A stretch of 64,000 nucleotides of DNA from Strigamia acuminata (lineage: Eukaryota > Arthropoda > Chilopoda > Geophilomorpha > Linotaeniidae). Below the pieces are notes generated by a model, which was given only the letters and a program-made list of their open reading frames with translations, made no database searches and was not told the DNA's origin. The stretch is taken from positions 28,918,427 to 28,982,426 of the forward strand of contig OX442315.1 of assembly GCA_949358305.1 (NCBI GenBank), read 5' to 3'. Positions 37,018 through 48,800 of the stretch are shown here, piece after piece (position 1 is the first letter of the stretch; each line of letters opens with the position of its first letter). The position numbers and the translations under genes are program-made.

Positions 37018-39108
37018 ATGAGTTCTTCAGTTTGCTACAAGTGCAACAAGACGGGCCACTTTGCCCGCGAGTGTCAACAAGGCGGCGGCGGTGGAGGAGG
37101 AGGTGGCGGCGGCGGTGGACGTGGCGGTCGCGGAGGACGAGGAGGCGGCGGCGGCGGCCGAAGTGGTGACGGAGGAGGACGTGGTGGAGGACTGCGTGGT
37201 ACGAAAAATTGACTGCATGTTTTTTTTTAGTCGGTTGTTATTTGTGGTGGTTTGAGTGGTAATTTTAATTTAATTTTTTTCCTGGTTGAATGGTAAAACG
37301 GGTTGGTTGGTGACATTTGTATGCTTGTGGTTGAATTTGGTGTAAAACAACGTCCTGGTGTTGAGTTGGAATGGCTGACTTTACGTTTCTCTCTCTCAAT
37401 GTGGCAGTTTGTGTGTATTGATATATTTATATATATATATAGGGTGATTAATTATATTTAACAATTTAAACTATAATTAGCTTTATCGTAAAAATTATTT
37501 TTTCTTTTCCTATTTTTCTTTTTTGTTTTTTTTTTCTTTTCTTTTGTTTGCTATTGTGCATTTCCTTAGAGAAGTGCTACAAGTGCAATCGCATTGGCCA
37601 TTTCGCTCGGGACTGCAAGGAGGAGCAGGACCGCTGCTACCGATGCAACGGCGTGGGCCATATTGCAAAGGACTGTACCAATTCGCCAGATGAGCGTAAG
37701 TCACCGACCAATCGTGCAAAAGTCGCTGATAATTAATGGCATAGGGCAAATTTTAACGTGGTCTTTGATGCGCTGGGGAAAAATTTGAAAAAAAAAATTA
37801 ATAGATTGCTTTGTACAAATGCTTGGAATGAATATTTTATTTTTGGTTTTTTTTGTAGGCATTAGTGAACTAATAAGTATTTTTTCCGTTTTTTTTCTTC
37901 GCGGATTTAGCGTCTTGTTATAACTGCAATAAGACTGGCCACATTGCTCGCGACTGCCCCGACAGCACAAAAACGTGCTACGTTTGTGGCAAATCTGGCC
38001 ACATATCGCGTGATTGTGAGAAGGATGACCGCAAGGTATGTGAATGTTTTGTTTGAGGTGTAGCGAACTGTTTTGTCGGCTAAAAAATTAAAATTTTAAA
38101 TTAAAAAAACAGTTCGAGGTGGTTTTTTGTTTTAAAATAATTTACGAGTGTTTTGCGGCCTTGTTTCTTTGCAGTACCAACAAGGTTTCTCTCGACAGTG
38201 TTACGTTTGCGGTAAGGTTGGCCACATATCGCGCGATTGCCCTGAAGGAGATAAGGATGAACGAAAGTGCTACAACTGCTACGGAACGGGCCACATTTCA
38301 CGTGACTGCCCCGAATCCAACGCGGCCAATAGCGGAGATGATACCGTATGCTATCGGTAAGCGGTACAGCGAAATTTAAATTGGCAAAAATAAAAGTAGG
38401 GGACAAAACGTGTAAAATTTAAGTAGAAACAGAAGATTGTCAGTTATTCCTTTTTTTTTTAAAGAGAAAAAAAAACAAAAACCACTTATTATTTTCTTTT
38501 TATTTTTAAATTCGGACCGAAATGAAAATGGTTCTCATTAATAATAGTTGTTTTTTCATATTTTTTTTTTATTAATTTAATTGATTCCTTAAATTTTTTA
38601 AAGTAAAGCTAAGCAAAAATTTGTGAATTGTGCTGGTATTTATCAGCGCAATTTTTTTTTTATAATTATGATTTCCTGATTTTGTTTAATATTTACCCCC
38701 GCATGTTTTTTCCCAAGTCATCTGCTATTAAAAAATTAAAACGAGATAATTTCAATTCCCTTTTATTTGATTAGATTAAAAATTAGACTGCAAAATCCAA
38801 AATTTCAGCATTTATAACGCTTGTGTTCTTGTGGGTCGGTGGTGTTTTTTTTATTATTGTCATTTTGTACTGTGAAGGGAAAAACATTTGGTATAAATGG
38901 CTGAAAATTGGATTTTGAAGGAAATTAACATCCAACATTAACAGTAACATAATAAAAATTTTATTCGGGCTTATTTTGTTCAATTCGGCCGTACATCTGC
39001 TTCCGTTTCAGTTGCAACGAAAAGGGTCACATGGCACGGAACTGCCGAAAGTGTTTCAACTGTGGCGAATTCGGCCATTTTGCCCGCGAGTGTGAGCAAG
39101 CTGCTTAA
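37018..39108 (+). CDS. CNBP: CCHC zinc-knuckle nucleic acid-binding protein (CNBP type)
   Basis: Single-stranded DNA/RNA-binding chaperone acting in translation and transcription control. Five exons (37018-37198, 37570-37695, 37911-38035, 38175-38356, 39012-39108) join to 236 residues. Nine CCHC knuckles of the form CX2CX4HX4C are present, from [14 protein letters not shown] to [14 protein letters not shown]; vertebrate CNBP has seven. A Gly/Arg-rich RGG stretch (about residues 22-60) separates knuckles 1 and 2, exactly where CNBP has its RGG box, and the protein ends shortly after the last knuckle as CNBP does. Introns cut between knuckles except the last, which splits knuckle 8. A long 3' UTR (to about 40,520, AATAAA near 40,510) is likely. 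Confidence 0.93.
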
Positions 39109-40662
39109 AGCCAAAGTTGCAACAACAAACAAATTTCAAAAAAAAAATAACCAAAATAATATCTTTTACCTTCCACAACAAAATATCCCACGTTGCAGCC
39201 TGTTTGTTCTAGAGTCAGTTAAAAAAAAAATTAATTATGGCGTCACCCAATTTATTGTAAAATCCACTTTCGGAGAAATGGGATGATGACGTCATTATTT
39301 GCCACGTCCACATGTGGTTAAAATTGGCGCGGGTGGGGCTACCACTTGGTCTTGTTTGGTGCCTAGAGTCAGATGTAAGGTGCTTTCTCATTGGTGGTGC
39401 GGGGAAACAACATAGTTGAAATTGCAGGTGTTAATTTTTTGTTTTGTTCTCTCCTTGAATGTTTTTGTTCGTGGACGTTTCGGGAGGAGGCTAGTGTACC
39501 AAATTGAAAGGAAAAGTGGGTACAGTTTTTTTAAATGGGGTTTAATAAAAAGAAAACAAAAGATGGAAAATAAAAATTCGAAGCTAGCAGTCGGCCATTT
39601 TTATTCACTTTATGTAACGATGTTTTGTGTGTGCAGTGTTGTGGAGGTTTTTTTTTGTTTTTAATTTTTTCCGGAATTAAAATTTGACGTTTTTTTATAT
39701 GGGTTTAGTTAGAAGATTTTATTATCATTTTTTTGTTTGTGAGTTGGAGGAGGAGGTGGCGGTTGTTAAGATTTAAGAAATAAAAACATTGATTTGATAA
39801 TTTTAGTTTTTGTTCGTACGTAAACGTTTTTAAGTTGTTTTTATTTAAAGAATTTCTTTGGTGAGTTGAATGAACGTTGCAAATTATACCCATTATATAA
39901 TCCAGTTTGCTGTAGGGGAAAACGAGGAAAGTTTTTAAAGCTTTAACATAAATTAGATGTTGGGAGTTTTAAGGTTTTAATTATTGACCGGGCAGATTTA
40001 AAGAATAATTCAATTTCGAAGCAGTATTTTGTGCTGTATTATAATTTCTTGCACTTGTTGACAGATGTATTCTATTTTGTGCTAACTATATGAGGACAAA
40101 AAAACGAAAGGAAAAATAAATTGGAGAAATAAATAAATAAATAAAACGGTATTTATTAACGTAACTCTATAAAAAAAAAATAAAAAAAAACCAGTCAGTT
40201 CAGGAGTAACTTTCGGGGCAATCAGTTGGGGAAATTGTTGTGAGTGGAATTTAAAAAAATAAAATCTTTGAAAAAAAACAAACCAATGAATTTCCTTGCG
40301 GATACTTTAATTAGGAGTCAGGTGTTTTTAGGCAGGTTTTGAAGCTTCTTTAAAAGGACAGTCAGACGTAGAAAAAAAATGTATTCAGTAAACCACAGTA
40401 CAAGATTTAATAAGGAAAAAAATAGATTTCATTGTTGCCAATTGTGGATGTTTTATTGTTGTAAACGGAGTTGTAATATGTATCTGTGCTCCATTAAAGA
40501 TACACAATCAATAAAAAAAATTCTGTAAAGAAGTCTACTAATTTGATAGTTAAGATTTATTGAACAAGAAAACAAAAATTTGTTTTGGTATTGGTCCGTA
40601 AGGGAGGATAGCCAACAGGAGGCGTGGTGAGAGGTAAGTGAAAGGATTAGAACGATTTTTGT
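39109..40662. other. CNBP 3' UTR and REXO4 3' flank
   Basis: About 1.5 kb between convergent stops. AATAAA at 40511-40516 on the plus strand follows an ATTAAAG at 40494, suggesting a 1.4-kb CNBP 3' UTR. No coding signal recognised. Confidence 0.5.
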
Positions 40663-42261
40663 TTATGTGGAATCGTTTATTTTCTCTTGGTTCGTTTTCA
40701 CTTGTTTCCGGGGCCGTTGTTTCTGTTTGAGCTCTCTTTCCCAGTCTTTCTTGTGCATGGTGTACAGTCGCATCGCTGCCTGCGCGTCCTGCACTGAGTT
40801 GTGTTCGCCGTCTTGGATTTTGACGCCGAGTAATTTCTCGCTCAGTTTTTTCAGCGAAGGGATCTGGCCTTTAAATAATGTGCGGAATGGTTTGTAACGG
40901 CTTGTGTCACGGATGTGTCGCCGCGGATGGGATAAAAACAGCACCTGGAAGATTTAATGGAATAAATTTGAATGTTTAATAATAACATGCAGATTTTTAG
41001 ACGGACCCTTAAGTCGTTTGAAAGAGCATGGCCAACTAGTGTTCTTCCTTTGAGAATGTCGCTTACTTCCTGGACAACAGTTTTAAACGGTTCACCTGTA
41101 ATTTGTTTTGGTTATTAATGAAATAAATGAAATTTTAAGGTGAAAAATTAACCTTTTTTCTTAAGCATTCCTGGTCTTATTCCGCTAAACTGCGTTCGGT
41201 AATCAGTTACTTCTTCCTGCGGTGTCACGAATTTATCCAAAATGCAGTGGCCGAAGTGGTTGACGATGGACACGCGTGCTAAGTGGCTTTCTCGACCGTT
41301 GTCACCGACGCCTACCATCTCGCAATCCAATGCTACAACTTGAGTGAGACTATGAATGAAATTTGGTAAATTATTAGTAAATAAACAAAAAAAAATTGTT
41401 CATTTATTTATACCCTTTGAAGGCGTTGTCCTTTACTAATGTAGTTGTAGCTGCCGTTTTAGTTGTCGGCTCTTCCGATTCAAGAAATACTTTATCGACG
41501 TCGTCAAACCAGATCTCATTTCTATTAAATAAAATAAGAATTAATTTTAAGTTTTATATTTATAGTATATTCTTTTACTTTTCGGCTTTTCTGGTGTTTC
41601 CGTGTTTGCGTGGTTTGACATTCTGTTTTACCAATGACTGGAAATAAGACAAACGTGAAATATAAATAAATCGCACGTCGAAGTGTTGTGTACCTGCGAA
41701 AGTTTCATCCAGTTGCAAGAAATCTCTTCGGGTTTTGATGGTAATTTAATTCGTTCTGGTTTTTTAGTGACTTCAGTTTTGTCAGCATCTGAGTTGTCGT
41801 TATCTGGAGCGTGTTTAAGTTTGGATTGTTGTCTATAATCGAGACGAGATTTTCTTTTTCCCAGCTTACAGTTTGCTATTTTGACAGCTCGTTCATCAAT
41901 TGTATTTTTGGTCTCATCTTGACAAATATTCGACTTTTTTAGAACGTTTGAAATTTGTGGGAGTTTGCTCCGTTTTCTATGTTTAGATAGCGGCTCCTTT
42001 GATTTCTGTTTTGGAGTTATTGATGTAGTAACTGTGCCGTTGTCGTTTGATTCGCAATTTTCTGTTTGAGAACAGCCTGTAGTCCGTACGAGTTTTGTCA
42101 CTTTTTTATGTTTGGCCATTGGTTGTCCTGTTTTGATTAATCTATGGTTTAAATTGTTTTCCTAAAATCATAATAAATACAAATTAAGCTTTAAACTTGC
42201 AGATTCAAATAAGTACATAAATTACATGTGCTTTTCGTTACCATACCTTAACCGCCGCCAT
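40663..42261 (-). CDS. REXO4: RNA exonuclease 4
   Basis: DEDDh-family 3'-5' exonuclease (XPMC2/Rex4), nucleolar, linked to rRNA processing. Seven exons (42247-42261, 41694-42161, 41579-41637, 41414-41521, 41153-41349, 41007-41095, 40663-40944) join to 405 residues (human 422). The N-terminal half is basic and disordered, with Lys/Arg clusters suited to nucleolar localisation. The exonuclease core shows [10 protein letters not shown] (Asp and Glu of Exo I), [11 protein letters not shown] (Asp of Exo II) and [14 protein letters not shown] (His and Asp of Exo III), so all five catalytic residues are kept. Exon 1 encodes only MAAVK; joining it to exon 2 keeps the frame through an internal ATG at 42119, which is an alternative start. 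Confidence 0.92.
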
Positions 42262-42846
42262 TTTGATTTTAAAAGATTACAGATGGCTTGTAAAATCACA
42301 ATCAATGACGTCACGTCGCTGATTTTCGGAATCACCCAACAACATACACAAGTGCCATCTTGCGTTAACGACTGCAAGTATGAAAAAAATAAAAGCAAGG
42401 ACAAGAACTGTCGTCCTTGCTTGCAACTTAGGTGTTGAATAATTCCGGTTTGAAAAGCTTAAAACAAAATCCATAAACAATTGCAATGTTGTTTGTGTTG
42501 TTTTTTTTTTTTTACAAATATGGATAAAAAATAAAAAATCGTTAATAAAACCACGAATAAAATAATCTTTTAAACTTTAATTCTACAGAAAAACCTTCAT
42601 TGTGTTTCTTTTTCCAAGTTATTTGTTTCTATTATCGTCCATTGTGACAGAATTGATGTTGTTATGGCAACATCATCTTCACGAATTTTCTCGCGTGAGC
42701 GCAACTTACCACTTGCTGTGCCGATTTCCTCCCTCTGCTTCTCGCTCTACCCCATCCATCCATCGGCTTGGCGCATTTTTAGTGCTAGAAGATCAAGCAG
42801 CGAATGCTTTGCCGGCTACGCTCCTATACTTATCCTTTGACAGGCC
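42262..42846. promoter_or_regulatory. Divergent promoter of REXO4 and the 42.8-kb membrane protein
   Basis: About 580 bases between two start codons facing away from each other. A G+C-richer patch occurs at 42690-42850. The small plus-strand frame at 42602-42898 overlaps exon 1 in a different frame and is not a gene. Confidence 0.4.
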
Positions 42847-45800
42847 ATGGAACCTCGAACGGTTCTGCTTATTTTGGGTAAGTAAATTTTTTAAATAAAT
42901 TCCTAAATACTAAATCCACGCGTTACATTTAAAAAAATTATACTTGTTGTGACGATTATCTCTTAGACATAATATTCTTCATTGATTTTTCACGTCCTGT
43001 TGGATAAAATAACACAACAGAGAAAAATAGTTCGTAACAAAAATTCGAACACGAAAATAAACGGACGAAAAGTTGAAATTTTTAATCCACAGCAAAAGTT
43101 TTTTATATTTATTTTTCCATTTTTATTTTATGAATATTTATATTCGCAAACAGAAAACAGATTTCACACATAAAATTTTACGGTATAATTATATAATTAA
43201 TTTAATCAATTGAAATTAATTCTTCGATAAATTTTTATGTGGAAAAAATAAAATGTACTTTGGAAAAACCATTAAAAACACATGCATAAAATTCCGTTTA
43301 CAGTACACTTGAAAGGAAATAAGAGAACACGTATTCCGTTAGCGAGAAACATTAACCCTAAAAACACAAACCATTCAAATTGATTTTCGCCACTTTTCGC
43401 TCGAAAATGATAAGTTTCGTTTATTATTTCTTTGTTTGCTCCATAAAACCACCGATAACTTACAAACAAACGTAAAAGATGAATGAGAAAAAAGACAAAA
43501 TAAGTGACTAACTGCAAATGAATAAACTGACCCTTAATAAATCTTGCTCACCGTTCCCCTCCGCCTTCTTAGCCCCTTTTCAAAAGGGGGAATGAGGATG
43601 AGGAACACACGCCATTACATCCACCCGGAACTTGTTTCCATGACAACTGATCGTCATGGAAGCAGAGAAACAAGTGTCAGGTCATTTTGCTTTAAAATTA
43701 CATTTTCGTGAGCTTTAATTGCGCTAATTAGCGGTGTTGAAATAAAATAAAACGAGGGAAAAACAAAACATTTGTCAAATAATCTCGTTACTTGTTTATT
43801 TTTATAGGATTAGGCTTATTGAAAAATCCTATTAAATGTCACTTCCGGTGATGAATGGTTGTATGGATTTCTTTTATTTTCTCGTTGAAATTCAAGTTCA
43901 AATTGACCAACAGATGTTAGGAGATATAAATAGTTGGATAAAAAGCCACGTTGAAAATAGGTTTATGTACGGTTTGTCTTAACGTTTTCAGTTTCACCTC
44001 ATTGGAATTCGAATTCCTCGCTCGCTGCATGTTACGTGCAAGCATTTGTTTATATAAAACGGGAATCGCATTTGCGTATTGCAGATCTGTTTTAGAATGT
44101 TGTAAATGTCTTAGGTCAAGGTGCAAATGTAGTGTTGATATTTGCAACATGTCCGCCCTCACGCTTAGAAAATCACGATTTTTCAATTGATTTAATTGAT
44201 TCATGCCGTAACCTTTCTTTCAATTTTCAATTCTGTTTCAGATATTTAGACTTTATTTTTTATTACAGTTGACACGTCTGTTACTTCCTATTTAGTCGCA
44301 TAAAAGATCCAATTACAGAATTGACCGCTGTATGGAAATAATTCATTTTTCTTGTGAAAACCAACGTTGTAACAACTGGGGTGGAAAAAAAAATAGAGAG
44401 ATGCACTCCAGTTCACTTATGGATGTTTATTTTTTAATCCATACTATAATCTGGTAATCTTTTTTTGTCTCGTACATCCGGAAAAATAAACAAGTGCACT
44501 TTTAGTTGACGTTTTTTCATTCGGGTAAATTTTTTATTTCGAATGAAAGTTAGAAATGAAGCATTTAAGGCGATAAGCTTGTTCCTTGTCAGGACATGGT
44601 ACGAGACGCACCTGTGTGGGCTGTTTAGCTGTTATTCGATGCTGCACATTATATTAAGTCGAACTTTAAACAAGAACTTTAACTTTTCGTACTGAATGAA
44701 CCTTATTATTATTCACGCGATTTAATTGCCAGGTGTCGTGTTTTGTTCGAGATTTCAAATATATCTATTATAACAGATGTCCCACCGAGAGAAATCGGAG
44801 TCAACGTCCGCTAAGTTTAGGCCTAGTTTTGTTGCTTTTTGGATGGAAATAGACACACTCACGTGCGTGTATTTTTAGGGAGTTAATTCGAGCGAAATAA
44901 AAGAATTGTTCTGCTTTTTTGAATCAGTAAATTCATGACTATAGATCTCAATGTCAAACTACACAAGTGGAAAAAAATTTAATTTTTAAATTATGAAAAG
45001 AAAAAAAAAAATAAAGGAAAAAAAAAATTATAAACGAGTGTATTGAGACGAAGACAGTAAACACCATTAAGAGCAAAAGGGCTCCCTTCCGAGAAGTTTG
45101 CGAGACACAAAGCAGATATGTTGTCAATTTTAGGGTTGGAAATGTACGAGGGGAAGTTTACTCAAGATTATTTGCAACAAATTATTCTTATTTAATTAAC
45201 CGATGCCCAAAAATGATAAACTTCCTGTGTTTAAATCATGGGATACAAATTAGAAAATAATAAATATTGAATAGCAGTAACAACGCACCGTTTTGTCTGT
45301 TATACTCATATAAATTAGAGCGTTGTGAATTTATACGACCGTTGTAAGGTTATAGCTTGACTTTTTATAACGCACAAATAGCCTTCCGCAAACTCTCATT
45401 TTTTTTTACGGAATAGGGCGTAACGGTACCAGTTAACGTGACGAAACTGAAGGGTTATTCGATCCTTGATTTAATAATCAATTGGAATGTATTTATCTAA
45501 GTATTAAATGTTATTTATCGCTGTATTTTTATGTAACTATTTACTGATTGGGTGGATGTTAAATTTAAATTTTATTTTTATTTTTATTTTAACAAATTTG
45601 TCGGAGTGTAAAATTGAAAAATAATAATGGGAAATTGTTTTAGACAAGTTGAAAAATCTGATGATTTTTAGGTCGAGTTTATTTACATGAAACATTGGAC
45701 AAAATCCAGTGGTATGTCGACCCTGGCCTACATCAGGCTAACGAAATAACCAAAGTGAGCTTAGCGCTATGACAGTAAGTCATCCAAGGAGGAGGATACG

Positions 45801-48800
45801 TGATTGAGGAAGGTTGACGCTGGATAGGAAGTGAAAAAGTGCGATGATAAGGAATAAATTAGGTTATTAAAACTGATTTAGCTCATGATGATGGAAATCT
45901 TTCATCCCCAGCATCAAAGGCTCTTCCTGCCTTTAGTTCGTGTCATGATAATAACAAGCTCAAGTAATAAGTTGTTACAGAATGGTCTGGTTATGTAATG
46001 TTATTAATAAGTTTCCGAAAAAATAATATTGAATTTTAAATTGAAAAAAATTTTAATTTTTTTTTTGTTTATTTTAGCAGTTATCAATGGAGCGTGTGGT
46101 GAGCAGTCGACAGAAGACATATCTAATAACACAGTAAGCATTAATAAATATATGGTTGGTTTGTGGCTTCCATGTTTCATTCCCATTGAAAAGAGTAGGT
46201 TGTGCAGGGAAGCAAACTTGTCGAGTGGTTTCTGGTCTAGTCTGGGTCTCCCATGATGCCAGTTTTTATTATATATAATAAAATGGTTTTCGATCAATAT
46301 GAAAATAATTTTATGTTTTTTTTTTTTTTTCTTGTCTGTTTTAAGTTTTCTTTTGCAGTTTGACTGAATTTTTCCCTGTTGTTCCCTAATCCCTATTACT
46401 ATTAACCTTAGTGACGTGGGCGGCCTCTGTGAAGACATGATTTATGGCCTTTTGCAACTTGCAAGTTTTCCCTTGCGATTATCCATTCTGCCTGGACTGA
46501 GATTAGAAAAAAAATTAGGAAAAAAATCTAATTTTAGTTAGTGCAATATCAGATGGGACTCTGGGAGGGTTTATGTACTTCTGGCAATATTAAGATCTTG
46601 AAAGTTTCAAATTCATGACACGAAATGAACTTAATCACGCTAATGCTACGCTAAAAAGTAAATAACTCGTAGAATTTTATGTACAAGTTTATGGCGTGGT
46701 TCCATTGAAAAAGTTCCTGGAGCTCCCAAACTTTCTATAAAAGTTGTTGATGATAAAAGAAAAAAAAAAGAACACTCAAAGAATCTCGAATAAATGAGGG
46801 GAAATGGACTCGAAAAAATTGAAATATATGTGGAAATGAGAAAAAATCGAAAAATTAGAGGAAAATGAGAAGAAAAAATTGGAAAAACGGGGAAATGAGA
46901 GAAACTCCCAAAATGGGAGAAAATAAGAAAAAAAATTGGAAAAACTCAAAAAAATGGGGAGGGATTAAAAAAACAAACATGGGGAAAATAAATGAGAAAA
47001 ATGGGAGAAATAAATGAAAAACTTCGAAAAATGGTAAATAAAACTCGAAAACCTCAAAAAAATGAATCCAAAAATTCACGATATCAAACAGTTAACTTTA
47101 TTACTGTAAAAAAAGTTTTTTAAAAAAAATACTTAAAGTGCTTAAATTAAATTTCCTGCAGTAACAGGAAAAGTAGGAAAGGAACTTATCTGTTCAGTTT
47201 CGATGGAGTGGAGGGAGTGGTAGCAGTTTGTGTGGCATCTTGAGGGGGAGATTACTCCTGATGTGACAACATGTGATAAACCAGAGGAAGTGCAGAAAGT
47301 GACCATTATTTGTATATAACTTACTTCTAGTATAGCATTAATTTAAAAACTATGTTGTTTATTTAATTTTACTTTAAACAAAATTCCCCTCTCTTTATTT
47401 TTCAAGTGGTCATCATTTCCACCGTCCTTAAGTGAAGATATATCATCAAAAAGTGTCAGCACACTCCCAGATCGAATATCAGAGAATGTTGCTACATTTT
47501 CGTCAGTCGGGGCCACATCCTCGCCTTCTCTGGCAACAAGTACAGTTGTTTCGTACGCAGACATGGCCATAACCATGGCCATCTCGAATGAAAGCTCGGA
47601 TTCAACGGAATCATCCCATTTTGTGATAAACACTAATTTTTCCAATTCAACTTCGGGTGACTGGACAAATCCAACTGCGCACGAATTGATCGCAGCCACG
47701 GCAACAAATCATGAGCCTGAGCCGTTTTCACAAAATGAATTCGTCAGCGAACTTCATAACAGCGTCCTAATGGCCGCAAACGATTCCGATTCGTCCGGTG
47801 ATGGAAGTCCTAGCGATACTCCCGTGTTCGTTATTGATCATAGCGAAGATACGGTCTTTGAGAATTTTACCGAGGCGTCGGTAACGCGAACCCATCTACC
47901 GATTATAGACGACGAATTGTCTGGAAAAGAAGGAACAAACGGTTCGGTGGAAACAACGGGGGAATCGGATAACGACACCGTGATTGTTAAAATCCAGTAC
48001 GCCGAGGCGCCAACGTCGTCATCAAATAACGATGATTTAGTCTCGTCGTCTGGCGAAAGGGATACTTCAGATTTTTCGCGGGTTTTGGAGGAACCGGCCT
48101 CGATCGTGTTCGGTATTTCAACGCCGATATCAGAAAGTTCGGGTAAAGAAATGGAGACGAGTTTTTCGGATAGTTTGTCGTCGACTTTAGGCAATTTTGC
48201 TGCCGTTGAAGGTGAGCATTGAGGAAATAGAAAAATTCTGTTAATGTATCGCGTGTTGTAGACAAAACATCGAATTTTGATGCAGACACGACAACTTCTG
48301 TTGAAAGTATTTCGACAAAAAATGTTGGGGTGAGCGCCGATCCATTGGCGTCACAGCAGACGGGAATTTTGCTACAAGATTCTAAAATTAATGAATCTCA
48401 AGTACGTTTGGTGTTTTTCAGTCAGTTAAATGTGTTTGTTTATTGATTTTCTTCGTTGGCAGAGTGTAGAAACGAGTACCGATACGTCTGATATCACTAC
48501 GTCATCGGAGGTAAAAGAAATGAAAAATTTAATGAGTAATTTGTAATTGGTGAATACTTAAATAGGAAACAAGAAGTGCAAAAATGATTCCATTTCCAAG
48601 TGTCACGCCACATTTGCTTTCGGGAGAAACATCAACAACTGTGGTAAATTTACATAATTTTGATTATTGTTTATTATTTTTTATTTAAAATTTTTAAAAA
48701 AAAAACAGAATGTCAACGATCCAATTAGGCATCACGAAGATTCGAAAAATATCGAATATACGAATGCAATGACTGTGATATTTGCCGTTCCAGAACCTGT

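Noticed and set aside
37018-37255. Alternative-frame Ala- and Gly/Arg-rich proteins over CNBP exon 1
   Set aside because: They arise from the GGCGGC-type codons of the Gly-rich stretch. Only the frame with flanking zinc knuckles continues in phase into the next exon.
47343-48289. Minus-strand frames of 100-118 codons
   Set aside because: Antisense to the Ser/Thr-rich exon 3 of the membrane-protein gene. The sense frame is in phase with flanking exons and these are not.
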